A DNA stretch of 64,000 bases from the NCBI GenBank assembly GCA_039714535.1, contig JBDLJC010000001.1, positions 82,807-146,806 of the forward strand, given 5' to 3'. Numbering within the stretch: position 1 is the stretch's first letter; every line of letters begins with the position of its first letter. Origin of the DNA: JAGXFP01 sp039714535 (GTDB taxonomy: Bacteria; Desulfobacterota; Desulfobulbia; Desulfobulbales; JAGXFP01). The translations under genes and the position numbers were made by a program. The notes below the pieces were generated by a model. The model ran no database searches, was not told the DNA's origin, and was given only the letters and a program-made list of their open reading frames with translations. Below are positions 51,426 through 60,287 of the stretch, piece after piece.

Positions 51426-52262
51426 ATGGAAATAACAGGCAAGATTGGCTTCCTCGGGGGTGGGCAGATGGCGGAGGCCCTCATCAAAGGCATTGTTCAG
51501 GCTGGGCTTTTTGCTGCGGAGCAGATTGTCGCGGTTGATCTGGCCGAAGAGCGCCGACAACTGTTGGCGGAGCAATATATGGTTAATGTGGCAGAAGACT
51601 CTGCTGGGTTGTCTGATTGTGCAGTCGTGGTTCTGGCGGTTAAACCTCAGGTGTTACCCGGTCTTCTGCAGAGTACGAGGGCGCATTTTAACAAGAGGCA
51701 ACTGGTGATCTCAATTGCCGCCGGGGTCTCTCTTGGCGTCCTGGAGTCAAGTCTTGCCGGCTGTGATTGCCGGCTGGTTCGGGTGATGCCCAATACCCCG
51801 GCGTTGATAATGGAGGGCGCCGCAGCCCTGTGTGGCGGTACTCTGGCCAATGATGATGACCTGAAAATTGCTACGGCCATTTTCGATGCTGTTGGTAAGA
51901 GTGTGGTTCTTAGTGAAGCGGAAATAGATGCTGTAACCGGCTTGAGCGGTAGCGGTCCCGCTTACGTGTTCTCTTTTATTGAGGCCCTGATTGATGCTGG
52001 GGTCAAAGTCGGTCTTAATCGGGGTGTTGCCGAAACCCTTGCCTTGCAGACGATCTTGGGTTCGGTGAAGCTGGCCATTGATACCGGGAAGCATCCGGCT
52101 GATTTACGGGGGATGGTTACTTCGCCGGGTGGCACCACCATTGCCGGTCTTCATGAAATGGAAAGGGCGGGCTTCCAGGGTATAATAATGGATGCGGTTG
52201 AGGCGGCCACCAACCGTTCTCGCGAACTTGGTGAGATTGCGGCTGAGCGAGTTGGTAATTAA
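51426..52262 (+). CDS. proC: Pyrroline-5-carboxylate reductase
   Basis: ProC makes proline from pyrroline-5-carboxylate with NAD(P)H. The 278-aa product has the Rossmann loop IGFLGGGQMAEALIKGI, LAVKPQVLPGLL, RVMPNTPALIMEGA and the C-terminal signature SGSGPAYVFSFIEALIDAGV with TSPGGTTIAGLHEMERAG. ATG 51426 has GGAG (51416-51419) at good spacing. ATG 51414 lies upstream in the same frame. The stop overlaps the nadK ATG (TAATG). Confidence 0.95.
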   Translation: MEITGKIGFLGGGQMAEALIKGIVQAGLFAAEQIVAVDLAEERRQLLAEQYMVNVAEDSAGLSDCAVVVLAVKPQVLPGLLQSTRAHFNKRQLVISIAAGVSLGVLESSLAGCDCRLVRVMPNTPALIMEGAAALCGGTLANDDDLKIATAIFDAVGKSVVLSEAEIDAVTGLSGSGPAYVFSFIEALIDAGVKVGLNRGVAETLALQTILGSVKLAIDTGKHPADLRGMVTSPGGTTIAGLHEMERAGFQGIIMDAVEAATNRSRELGEIAAERVGN

Positions 52263-53083
52263 TGAGAATAAGTAAGGTCGGCATAATTCTCAAGCAGGAC
52301 TCTGATGCATCGAGGCGGATTGGTATCGAACTTGCGGCCTGGCTGCAGGAGAGGTCAGTAGACTCCATCCTTGATCAGATTACTGCCGATATGGACCTGC
52401 TCGTCATTCTTGGTGGTGATGGCACCCTGCTGCACGTTGCCTGTCAGGCCAGCCGTTTTAAAATCCCGGTGGTCGGAGTCAACCTGGGCAGTCTTGGTTT
52501 TTTAACTGAAGTATCTGTTGAGAATCGTTATGAGGCCCTGGAAAAGATTCTGGCCGGTTCGGTGGTTATTGAGGATCGGCTGATGCTTAAGTCCAGACTC
52601 TGCCAGGGCGAGTCTGGGACCTCAGATTGGTCCTATGCCTTGAATGATGTGGTCATCAGTAAGGGCAATATTGATCGCCTGGCCAGAATGGAGGCCTGGG
52701 CTGATGATGAGTTTATTACATCTTACCGGGCCGATGGTCTTATCTTTTCTACTCCGACCGGTTCAACGGCTTACAATCTGTCGGCCGGTGGCCCCATTAT
52801 CCATCCGGAAATGCATTCTATCATGCTTACGCCAATATGCCCTTTTATGTTGGAAAGCAGACCAGTTCTTTTGCCACATACCGTCAGGTTGATGACCAGG
52901 GTTGCCGGTCAAACCGACGACATTAAAGTTATTGTCGATGGCCGTTCAACATTCGACATGGCTGACGGCGAGCATTTGGAAGTAATGGCGGCAGAGAATC
53001 CTCTCCGTCTGGTTTGTTCACCCCACAAGGGTTATTTTGAAATCCTGCGAAGTAAACTTAATTGGGGCGGTAAAACTATCTGA
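52262..53083 (+). CDS. nadK: NAD kinase
   Basis: NAD kinase phosphorylates NAD to NADP. The 273-aa protein shows the family signatures LLVILGGDGTLLHVA (GGDGT), VGVNLGSLGFLTEV, ALNDVVISKGNIDRL and the late TPTGSTAYNLSAGGPIIHPE. Translation is coupled to proC. Confidence 0.95.
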   Translation: MRISKVGIILKQDSDASRRIGIELAAWLQERSVDSILDQITADMDLLVILGGDGTLLHVACQASRFKIPVVGVNLGSLGFLTEVSVENRYEALEKILAGSVVIEDRLMLKSRLCQGESGTSDWSYALNDVVISKGNIDRLARMEAWADDEFITSYRADGLIFSTPTGSTAYNLSAGGPIIHPEMHSIMLTPICPFMLESRPVLLPHTVRLMTRVAGQTDDIKVIVDGRSTFDMADGEHLEVMAAENPLRLVCSPHKGYFEILRSKLNWGGKTI

Positions 53084-53398
53084 TCAAGCGTTCTCTTCAT
53101 CCGGGTTTATGGTCTGGTCTTCTTTCTCTTTAGCCATTGCGACTTTCCCGGCTTCGATAGCTTCATTCAGTGCTTTTTTCTTCTCGTCCAGATATTCCCG
53201 ACCCCGATCCAAAGCTTCATCGGTTTTTTCCTTGAGCCCCTCCGGCAGGTTTTCTTTGAAATCGGCGCCGTATTCCGCCAGGATTCCCCTTGCTTCTTCA
53301 CCGGTCTTGGTGGTCAGCAGCAGGGCGGTGGCTGCACCCAGCAGGGCACCGGTCAAGAAGATTGTGAATGATCCAGAACAGCATTCGTCTTTACTCAT
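53084..53398 (-). CDS. YtxH-like membrane-associated small protein
   Basis: The 104-aa protein starts SGSFTIFLTGALLGAATALLL, one hydrophobic segment with small residues. A TKTGEEAR motif and a long Lys/Glu helix follow, as in YtxH (gas-vesicle-like) proteins. The role is unknown, often envelope- or stress-related. It overlaps the start of the DUF948 gene's end by 8 nt, so the two form an operon convergent with nadK. Confidence 0.8.
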   Translation of the reverse strand: MSKDECCSGSFTIFLTGALLGAATALLLTTKTGEEARGILAEYGADFKENLPEGLKEKTDEALDRGREYLDEKKKALNEAIEAGKVAMAKEKEDQTINPDEENA

Positions 53399-53813
53399 CT
53401 GATTGCGCCTCCATGGTTTTTTTTGATTTCGGTCCGTGGATAAGATTGAAAAAAGATCTTATGCCGGTGCCGATGGTGTCGAGTTTGGTGATAGCCGGGG
53501 TCAGAGCCGATCTGATAAGGTTGCTGGTAAGCAATAGTGACTCGCCGGCATATTTGGCGGTATTGATAATGGCGTCGGTTTGGGCAAGTTTGGTATTGAT
53601 GTGATTAGACATCATCTGCATTTCCGTGGCAGTGCTGTTCAGTGAAGCAAGGATAGAGGGGAGATTCTGATTGAGATTGTCCATCACCATTTCTGCACGA
53701 CGAGCGGTCTGTTTGAGTTGGACGAGGAGGGGAATCAGAAAGAACATTAAGATTATTATCGAAATGCCCGCAATGATCAGAAACAGATCTGTCAGGTTTA
53801 AGGTCATTTCCAT
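53391..53813 (-). CDS. DUF948-like membrane protein
   Basis: The 140-aa protein has one N-terminal helix (LTDLFLIIAGISIIILMFFLIPLLVQL). An amphipathic helical region resembling DUF948 follows (QTARRAEMVMDNLNQNLPSILASLNSTA). DUF948 and YtxH genes are commonly paired, as here. The function is unknown. Confidence 0.75.
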   Translation of the reverse strand: MEMTLNLTDLFLIIAGISIIILMFFLIPLLVQLKQTARRAEMVMDNLNQNLPSILASLNSTATEMQMMSNHINTKLAQTDAIINTAKYAGESLLLTSNLIRSALTPAITKLDTIGTGIRSFFNLIHGPKSKKTMEAQSDE

Positions 53814-54022
53814 GTTAGTTGGTCTCCTTGCTGTAGGCTCATCTCTTTACAGTCAGGATATCAGATTAGATACAGATGAGCAATAGGATGTGTAGTAAGA
53901 AATCTTGGCCGTGCAAAGCAGGCTACGGGTTGCTTGGATTTTTGGCGATGGTGATGCTGGTACCCAACGATGGGATCACTATAGGACTGGCTCGGTCTTG
54001 TTGATGGCGGCCATTTTCCCGG

Positions 54023-55408
54023 TCAGGATGATTTGCTGATCTGGTACTTTTTCATTTTATACTGGAGCAGGCTTTTGGTGATGCCGAGGTTTTCGGCGGC
54101 GTGGGCCTGGATGTAATTGTTGTCGAGCATGGCAATTTCTATGAGATTCTTTTCTATGTTGTCGAGAAAGTCAGGCAATTTTACTCCAGCTGGAAGTTCG
54201 GTTAGAGATGTATTCTTACTTCCACCACTACTTGTCGGTAAAGGCTTGGTCTCAAGCTGAACATCGGCAACATCAATGCAGTCTGCTGTGCAAAGAATAG
54301 CCGCCCGCTCAATGGTGTTTTCAAACTCCCTGACATTGCCTTCCCAGGCCATTGTCTCCAGGGTCCGGAGGGCGCTGTTGGAAATATGTAATTCCGGTTT
54401 ACTTAATTGTTTGGCAAATTTGTTAATGAAATGGGTGGCCAGTAAGGGGATGTCGCTGAGGCGCTCCCGCAAAGGCGGCATGTGGAGGTTCAGGACATTC
54501 AGTCGATAAAAGAGATCTTCCCGGAAGTTACCGTTATTGATCTCTTCCTTGAGGTCCTTGTTGGTGGCCGCAATGATTCTTACATCAACGGTAATGGTTT
54601 TGGTGGAGCCAAGTCGCTCAAGGGTTTTTTCCTGGATGACCCGCAGGAGCTTGGCCTGTAGGTTGAGGGGCATTTCCCCGATTTCATCCAAGAATATGGT
54701 GCCGGAGTCAGCCACTTCGAAGCGTCCTTTATGCAGGGCGACAGCACCGGTGAAGGCGCCTTTTTCGTGACCGAACAGTTCGCTTTCGAGTAGATGCTCG
54801 GGCAATCCGGCACAATTTAGGGCAATCAGGGGGGACTCTCGTCTGGGGCTGTTAAAATGAATAGCCCTTGCTACCAGCTCCTTGCCGGTGCCGGATTCAC
54901 CGGTTATGAGGACCGAGGCGGTTGTCGGGGCAATTTTTTCAATCAGACCGAAGAGTGTCTGCATTTTATCATCTTTGCCGATCATATTGGCAAAGTTGTA
55001 ACGATTGGATACTTCACTCTTCAGTCTTAAGTTTTCTCTGACCAGTCCATAGTGGGCAACGGCCTTTTGGATGCTTACCACCAGTTCTTCGTTGTTAAAT
55101 GGTTTGGTCAGATAGTTGAAAGCCCCTGACTGCATGGCATTTACGGCTTTTTCCACTTCGCCGAAGGCGGTGATCATAATGACGGGCAGTGCGGCGTTGA
55201 ATATCTTAATTTCCTTAAGGAACTCCATGCCGTTCATGCCGGGCATCCGCATGTCGGTGATGACCAGATCGAGATCGGTCTCTCTAACTATGGGCATGGC
55301 TTTTTCTGCCGACTCTGCGGTCAGAACTTCGTACCCCTCTTCTTTGGCTATCTCTGAAATGATTAATCTGTAGTTAGGTTCGTCGTCGACAATAAGTATG
55401 GTCTGCAT
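54023..55408 (-). CDS. NtrC-family sigma-54-dependent response regulator
   Basis: The 461-aa protein has an N-terminal receiver domain (Asp8, Asp9, phosphoacceptor Asp52, with KP in LTKPFNN). A central AAA+ sigma-54 activator carries Walker A GESGTGKE and GAFTGA. A C-terminal Fis-type HTH follows (NYIQAHAAENLGITKSLLQYKMKKYQ). It activates sigma-54 promoters by ATP-driven open-complex formation. No histidine kinase is adjacent. The sigma-54-like promoter before glnK at 10.7 kb is one possible target type in the window, but the link is unproven. Confidence 0.93.
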   Translation of the reverse strand: MQTILIVDDEPNYRLIISEIAKEEGYEVLTAESAEKAMPIVRETDLDLVITDMRMPGMNGMEFLKEIKIFNAALPVIMITAFGEVEKAVNAMQSGAFNYLTKPFNNEELVVSIQKAVAHYGLVRENLRLKSEVSNRYNFANMIGKDDKMQTLFGLIEKIAPTTASVLITGESGTGKELVARAIHFNSPRRESPLIALNCAGLPEHLLESELFGHEKGAFTGAVALHKGRFEVADSGTIFLDEIGEMPLNLQAKLLRVIQEKTLERLGSTKTITVDVRIIAATNKDLKEEINNGNFREDLFYRLNVLNLHMPPLRERLSDIPLLATHFINKFAKQLSKPELHISNSALRTLETMAWEGNVREFENTIERAAILCTADCIDVADVQLETKPLPTSSGGSKNTSLTELPAGVKLPDFLDNIEKNLIEIAMLDNNYIQAHAAENLGITKSLLQYKMKKYQISKSS

Positions 55409-55573
55409 TGGTTGTTATCCTTGGACTTGTAAGGTGATTCTGTCTGGTTATTCAGTGAATAAATCGCAAATTTTTAGACCTTAGTTATGAGATATATATT
55501 CCAAATATATACCGAGGTGAGATGCTTTTCACTGATTTTAGGGGGATTGGGCAATAGAGAAGTTGCGCTGTCT

Positions 55574-56422
55574 TTAACGTCCCAAGGCCAACCGTTCTTT
55601 AATTTTCTCCAGCAGGTTGTACGGTACAGGCGGCATAACCGGAGCGCCGCCGATACTTATCCCTTGCTTGATAGTGCCGTGGAAGTCGCTGCCGCCGGTT
55701 ATGACAAGATCGAGTTCTTCGGCAAGACTGCAGAGACTTTTGCGGATTTTTTTGCTATGGCCCGGGTAGATGGCCTCGATACCGTCCAGTCCCTGATTGT
55801 GTAAATGCTTGATGTGCTCGGTTATCCGCTTAAGGGACTTAGCGAGGGTGATCGGGTGGGCGAGGACTGCCAGCCCGCCCGCCTGTTTTATTCTTTTGAT
55901 AGTTTCGCTGGCCGGGAATCGTGCGGTTGCGGCATAGGCCAGGCCATTTTTTTTTAAATATTTTCCAAAAGCCTGGTCGAAGCTGCGTACCACCTTTTGC
56001 CTGACCAGGATGCGGGCAATGTGGGGTCTGCCGATCAAGCCGGAACAACTGGCCCTTAGTTCGTCCCGATCAATTTTGATGCCCAGTTTGGCGAGCTTTG
56101 CCAGAATTTGCCTATTTCGTTCCTCTCGGATTAACTGTAACTCGGTCAGTAGGGTCCGTAAATCCGGATTAAAGCGGTCAAGACCGTAGCCGAGAATGTG
56201 GACCGCCTTACCGTCATGATTGGCGCTAAGTTCAACCCCTGGAATCACCTCAATGCCGGCTTTGTCTCCGGCACTGATGGCTTCGGTTACTCCTGCCATG
56301 GTATCGTGATCGGTCAAGGATATCGCACACAGATTGGCCTCGGCCGCTTCCCGGATCAGATTGGTCGGGGTCGTGGTTCCATCTGAGCGGGTTGAATGGG
56401 TATGGAGATCAATATAGCGCAC
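55574..56422 (-). CDS. PHP-domain phosphoesterase (YciV/RnaAM-like)
   Basis: The 282-aa protein has DLHTHSTRSDGT, TDHDTMAGV, IPGVELSANHDGKAVHILGYG and the late GSDFHGTIKQGISIG, which are the four metal-binding motifs of the PHP fold. YciV-type members remove phosphates from 3',5'-bisphosphonucleotides or short RNA 5' ends. It is a single-gene unit divergent from the PilT gene. Confidence 0.9.
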   Translation of the reverse strand: MRYIDLHTHSTRSDGTTTPTNLIREAAEANLCAISLTDHDTMAGVTEAISAGDKAGIEVIPGVELSANHDGKAVHILGYGLDRFNPDLRTLLTELQLIREERNRQILAKLAKLGIKIDRDELRASCSGLIGRPHIARILVRQKVVRSFDQAFGKYLKKNGLAYAATARFPASETIKRIKQAGGLAVLAHPITLAKSLKRITEHIKHLHNQGLDGIEAIYPGHSKKIRKSLCSLAEELDLVITGGSDFHGTIKQGISIGGAPVMPPVPYNLLEKIKERLALGR

Positions 56423-56684
56423 TTGATTGTTTTTAATAATGTTGATTGTTGATAGAGGGGGGCGAGATATTGGCAGTATTTATTTCCAGCGCAAGATTGC
56501 GTCTTGATTGCTTTAGGTAGTTTTTTCTCTTTTTTTTCGTGAAAATGCTTTATGTTTAACGGGCACTTTTAATAATATCCCATGCTATTGGAATGTCTAG
56601 ATGCTTTTTTATTATTAGCATTGTGGGTAAGAGAGTTTTTTGTTAATCCGTCACGGTTGGTCTTTCAAGGATAGGAGAATATAG

Positions 56685-57767
56685 ATGGCTCAGATTGATG
56701 CTTTTTTCAAACTTATGAACGAACAGGGGGCATCCGATTTGCACATGGTTGCCGGCCAGCAGCCCCTGTTACGGGTAAGGGGTGATATTGAAAGGGTTAA
56801 GTATAACGTTATGGATAACGATCAGCTTAAGTCGATGCTTTATGAGATAATTTCCGAGGATAAGATTAAATCATTTGAGGAAACCGGTGATATTGATTTT
56901 GGTTATGAAATTCCGGGTCTGGCCAGGTATAGGGGTAATCTTTTTCAGCAAAAATATGGGATTGGCGCGGTTTTCAGGGAGATTCCCAGTAAGATCATGA
57001 CCTGTATGGATCTTAATTTACCAAAAGTTATATCCAAACTGGCTACTTTGCCCAAAGGGATGGTGCTGGTTACCGGTCCTACCGGTAGTGGTAAATCGAC
57101 GACCCTAGCCGCAATTGTCGATGAGGCCAACCGGTTGCGGAAGGATCATATCCTTACGGTTGAAGATCCCATCGAATTTGTCCATGAGAGCCAGAATTGT
57201 ATTGTCAACCATCGTGAAGTTGGAAGCCATACCAAATCTTTTGCCGCGGCCCTGCGCGGGGCGCTTCGTGAAGATCCTGATATTATCCTGGTCGGTGAGT
57301 TGCGCGATCTTGAAACAATTTCCCTGGCCATGGAAGCTGCCATGACCGGCCATCTGGTTTTTGCGACTCTGCATACCCTTAATGCGGCCAAGACCGTTGA
57401 TCGTATTATTGAAATATTTCCGGCCAATCAGCAGGCTCAGGTTCGTTCAACTCTGGCCGATGCGTTACGGGCGGTAGTCTCCCAGACCCTGTTTAAGAGG
57501 ATCGATATCAAGAGCCGTTGTCCCGCCCTTGAAATTATGATCTGTACCCCGGCGGTCCGGAACCTTATCCGTGAAGGTAAGACCTATCAGATGCCATCTG
57601 TGATGCAGACCGGGAAGAAATTTGGCATGCAGACCATGGATGACGCCATCATGGCGATGTTGAAAAAACGTTGGATATCTCCGGAAGATGCTTACACAAA
57701 CAGTATCGATAAGACAAAATTTATCTCATTCCTGAGGAGACCGCCGGCAGATTTTACTGAAGTATGA
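56685..57767 (+). CDS. pilT: Type IV pilus retraction-type ATPase (PilT/PilU family)
   Basis: The 360-aa hexameric secretion-superfamily ATPase depolymerises type IV pili for twitching or DNA uptake. It has an N-terminal PAS-like domain (GASDLHMVAGQQPLLRVRGDI), Walker A GPTGSGKST, an Asp-box VEDPIEFVH, Walker B DIILVGELRD and the His-box TGHLVFATLHT. The C-terminus differs from canonical PilT (no AIRNLIRE), which fits PilU-like or PilT2 variants. Its 3' end overlaps comEC, a natural-transformation channel gene, by 42 nt in the opposite orientation. Confidence 0.9.
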   Translation: MAQIDAFFKLMNEQGASDLHMVAGQQPLLRVRGDIERVKYNVMDNDQLKSMLYEIISEDKIKSFEETGDIDFGYEIPGLARYRGNLFQQKYGIGAVFREIPSKIMTCMDLNLPKVISKLATLPKGMVLVTGPTGSGKSTTLAAIVDEANRLRKDHILTVEDPIEFVHESQNCIVNHREVGSHTKSFAAALRGALREDPDIILVGELRDLETISLAMEAAMTGHLVFATLHTLNAAKTVDRIIEIFPANQQAQVRSTLADALRAVVSQTLFKRIDIKSRCPALEIMICTPAVRNLIREGKTYQMPSVMQTGKKFGMQTMDDAIMAMLKKRWISPEDAYTNSIDKTKFISFLRRPPADFTEV

Positions 57768-60287
57768 TCCGGGGTTTTCCCGGTAGGGTCTAGTTGTTTT
57801 GATCTTTTCTGCCGGTTTCCCGGAAATTGTTTGCCAGCTTAACTGGCCGTCTTTTTCGATGGCAAAGGTTATGGCTCCGGATGTGGCCGTATTGAAGGTC
57901 GTTGTCCCCTGTTGGTGGCACCACGCCGCGAATTCCGGGTCCGGGAAATTTTCGGATTTGAAGGGGCTGGCCGAAACAACCAACCACTTGGGGGCGCCCG
58001 CCTTCATCAAATGGTAACCGGCTGAATAGCGGCTGCCGTGGTGTGGGGCCAGTAGTACGTCGCATTGCAGGTCAACTCCTTGATCAATTAAATTCTGCCC
58101 GTCATCTGCCATGATGTCTCCGGGCAGAATGATCTTTTTGCCGGCAATTTCAAGTTTGATGACCAGGCTGCGGCTGTTGGTCGGCAAGTCGGGATCCCCC
58201 CTTAGATGCAGATTGCTGATGGAGGTTAGTTTTGCCGCCCCTCCACTTGCAATCACGGTGTCTTTATCGGGAATCCTGATTTCTGCGCCTGTTTCGACGG
58301 CGGTTCGGAGGATATTTCGGTATTCCCTTGAATTTTCTGCAGCGCCGTTTATCCAGACCACCGCCGGTCTGAAATTCTTTACAATAAACTCCAGTCCGTT
58401 GTAATGGTCTTGGTGTCCGTGGGAAATAACCAGGGTGTTGAGCCGCCGGATCGATTGGTGCCAGAGAAATGGGCCTATTATCTGCTCACCGGGATTGAAT
58501 CTTGGTGACGATGAGCCGCCGCCGTCCACCAGAATGTTCTTGCCCCCAGGTAACTCTACTAACGTTGCACTGCCCTGGCCGACATCGAGAAAGGTGATTC
58601 TGGTCTGGTTGCTGTCTTTCCCACGGGAAAAGCTGCCTGTGGGGATATTCAAAATGAGGACCATTGTGAGCGCCGCCCCAACTTTAACCGACCTGCTGGA
58701 TTTGAAGAACAGCAGGTAGCCACCGATCAGATAGTAAACTGCTATAGCAATTAATGAGGGTGGTGGCAGGGTGTGGGAGGTGAACGGTATCGCGGCCAGG
58801 GTTGCGGTGATCAGGTCCGCGCCTCTTAATCCTCCAGAACCGATGCCAAGGATGAATGCGGCGACATTGGGCAGCCAGGGAGAAAACAGGGCAGCGGTAA
58901 GGCCCGATGGTAAGGCCCAGAAACAGATCAGGGGTGCGGTTAGAATGGTTGCCAGTGGCCCTAAAAGTGATGCCTGACGAAAATGGTACAGGGTTATCGG
59001 GGCGGTGGCGAAAAGGGCGACCACGGAGACGGTAATGGAGGTGCGCAACCATAAAATGGCTTGGGAGGTTGGTGTCTGCTGGTGGTGCTCAAGGCTAAAC
59101 AGTTCAGGAAATTGGCTGCTGAAGATAATAATTGCGGTAACGGCCAGGAAAGACAGTTGAAAGGATACCGAAAATAGTGCGGTTGGCTCATAGAAAAGAA
59201 TCAGTAGAGCGGCCAGGGCCACGATGTTCAGCATGGATTTGGGACGATCAAGAACAATCGCGACGATCAGCATTGCGGCCATAATAAAGGCCCGGACCAC
59301 CGGCGGTTGCAGGCCCGAAATCGTGGCATAACAGCCCATAATCAACAGGGTAAGAACTGCGGCAATTTTCCAGACAGGCCAGCGCAGTATCAACCATGAC
59401 GATTTTCGTAAAAGAAAATTGATTAACAGGCCGCTCAACAAGGCCAGAAGAGCCATGTGCATTCCGGAGATGGCTAGGAGGTGGATAGCGCCAGAGCGTT
59501 TGAAATTGTCAAGCATCTTGGTCGGGATGCTGTCACGCTGACCGGTGATGATGGCCTTATAAAGGGCCTTGATCTTCGGGGGTAGACCGGTACTATCGAT
59601 GAACAGATTGGTTCTGTATCTGAGATATTGGGGGAGGTGCGCTCCCAGATAGAGATGGTTGTCAGGCGAAGAGGCTACCGGCAAAGGGCTGAGATAGGTG
59701 GCTGAGCGAATAAAACCGGTGATCGGGATTCGGCGGTCGATCAGATATTGCCGGTAATCGAAACCGCCCGGAGTGCCTGGTGCGGTCGGGATGGATAGAG
59801 ACGCCCGGATCAGTATGCGGTCTCCAGGGACCAGGGTGGCTGGGGGCGGGAAGGTGGTTTTCAGAAGGATCTTGGTGTTGATGGGCCTGGTCGTTCCAGC
59901 ATCGGTCTTGAGCCGGTCACCATCGACGATAAATTTACCTTTGTTGCCGTTAAAGGAAGGTGCGGTTCGCAATATGCCGCTAAAAACAGCATTCTGGCCG
60001 GAGGCGGCAATGGTGGCAAGTTGTCTGTCGAGGGGGGGCGGTTTGATTCGGGTGATATTGGCATTGCCAATCACAAAAAAGGCAAGGGCGATACTAAGTG
60101 GTCTTAGGTATGATTTGCCCTGGCGGTTCAGGAGGTAGATATTTACAGCAGCGGCAAAGGCCAGGGCCGCATAGATTTGCAGGTTGGTTAAAGCGGGTCC
60201 GTATCGGCCGCTGGCAATACCAGCGGCAAAAAACAAGGCCGGGATTGCCAGGGGGCAGGTAATCCCGGTTTTGAACCGCTCAATCAA
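57726..60287 (-). CDS. comEC: DNA internalisation competence protein ComEC/Rec2
   Basis: ComEC forms the inner-membrane channel for single-stranded DNA uptake. The 853-aa protein has an N-terminal DUF4131/OB-like region, then a Competence domain with many helices (LLAISGMHMALLALLSGLLINFLL). A C-terminal metallo-beta-lactamase-like domain follows, with TFLDVGQGSATLV, ISHGHQDHYNG (metal motif) and LLAPHHGSRYS. The start overlaps rpoD by 8 nt. The end overlaps pilT convergently. Confidence 0.92.
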   Translation of the reverse strand: MIERFKTGITCPLAIPALFFAAGIASGRYGPALTNLQIYAALAFAAAVNIYLLNRQGKSYLRPLSIALAFFVIGNANITRIKPPPLDRQLATIAASGQNAVFSGILRTAPSFNGNKGKFIVDGDRLKTDAGTTRPINTKILLKTTFPPPATLVPGDRILIRASLSIPTAPGTPGGFDYRQYLIDRRIPITGFIRSATYLSPLPVASSPDNHLYLGAHLPQYLRYRTNLFIDSTGLPPKIKALYKAIITGQRDSIPTKMLDNFKRSGAIHLLAISGMHMALLALLSGLLINFLLRKSSWLILRWPVWKIAAVLTLLIMGCYATISGLQPPVVRAFIMAAMLIVAIVLDRPKSMLNIVALAALLILFYEPTALFSVSFQLSFLAVTAIIIFSSQFPELFSLEHHQQTPTSQAILWLRTSITVSVVALFATAPITLYHFRQASLLGPLATILTAPLICFWALPSGLTAALFSPWLPNVAAFILGIGSGGLRGADLITATLAAIPFTSHTLPPPSLIAIAVYYLIGGYLLFFKSSRSVKVGAALTMVLILNIPTGSFSRGKDSNQTRITFLDVGQGSATLVELPGGKNILVDGGGSSSPRFNPGEQIIGPFLWHQSIRRLNTLVISHGHQDHYNGLEFIVKNFRPAVVWINGAAENSREYRNILRTAVETGAEIRIPDKDTVIASGGAAKLTSISNLHLRGDPDLPTNSRSLVIKLEIAGKKIILPGDIMADDGQNLIDQGVDLQCDVLLAPHHGSRYSAGYHLMKAGAPKWLVVSASPFKSENFPDPEFAAWCHQQGTTTFNTATSGAITFAIEKDGQLSWQTISGKPAEKIKTTRPYRENPGSYFSKICRRSPQE

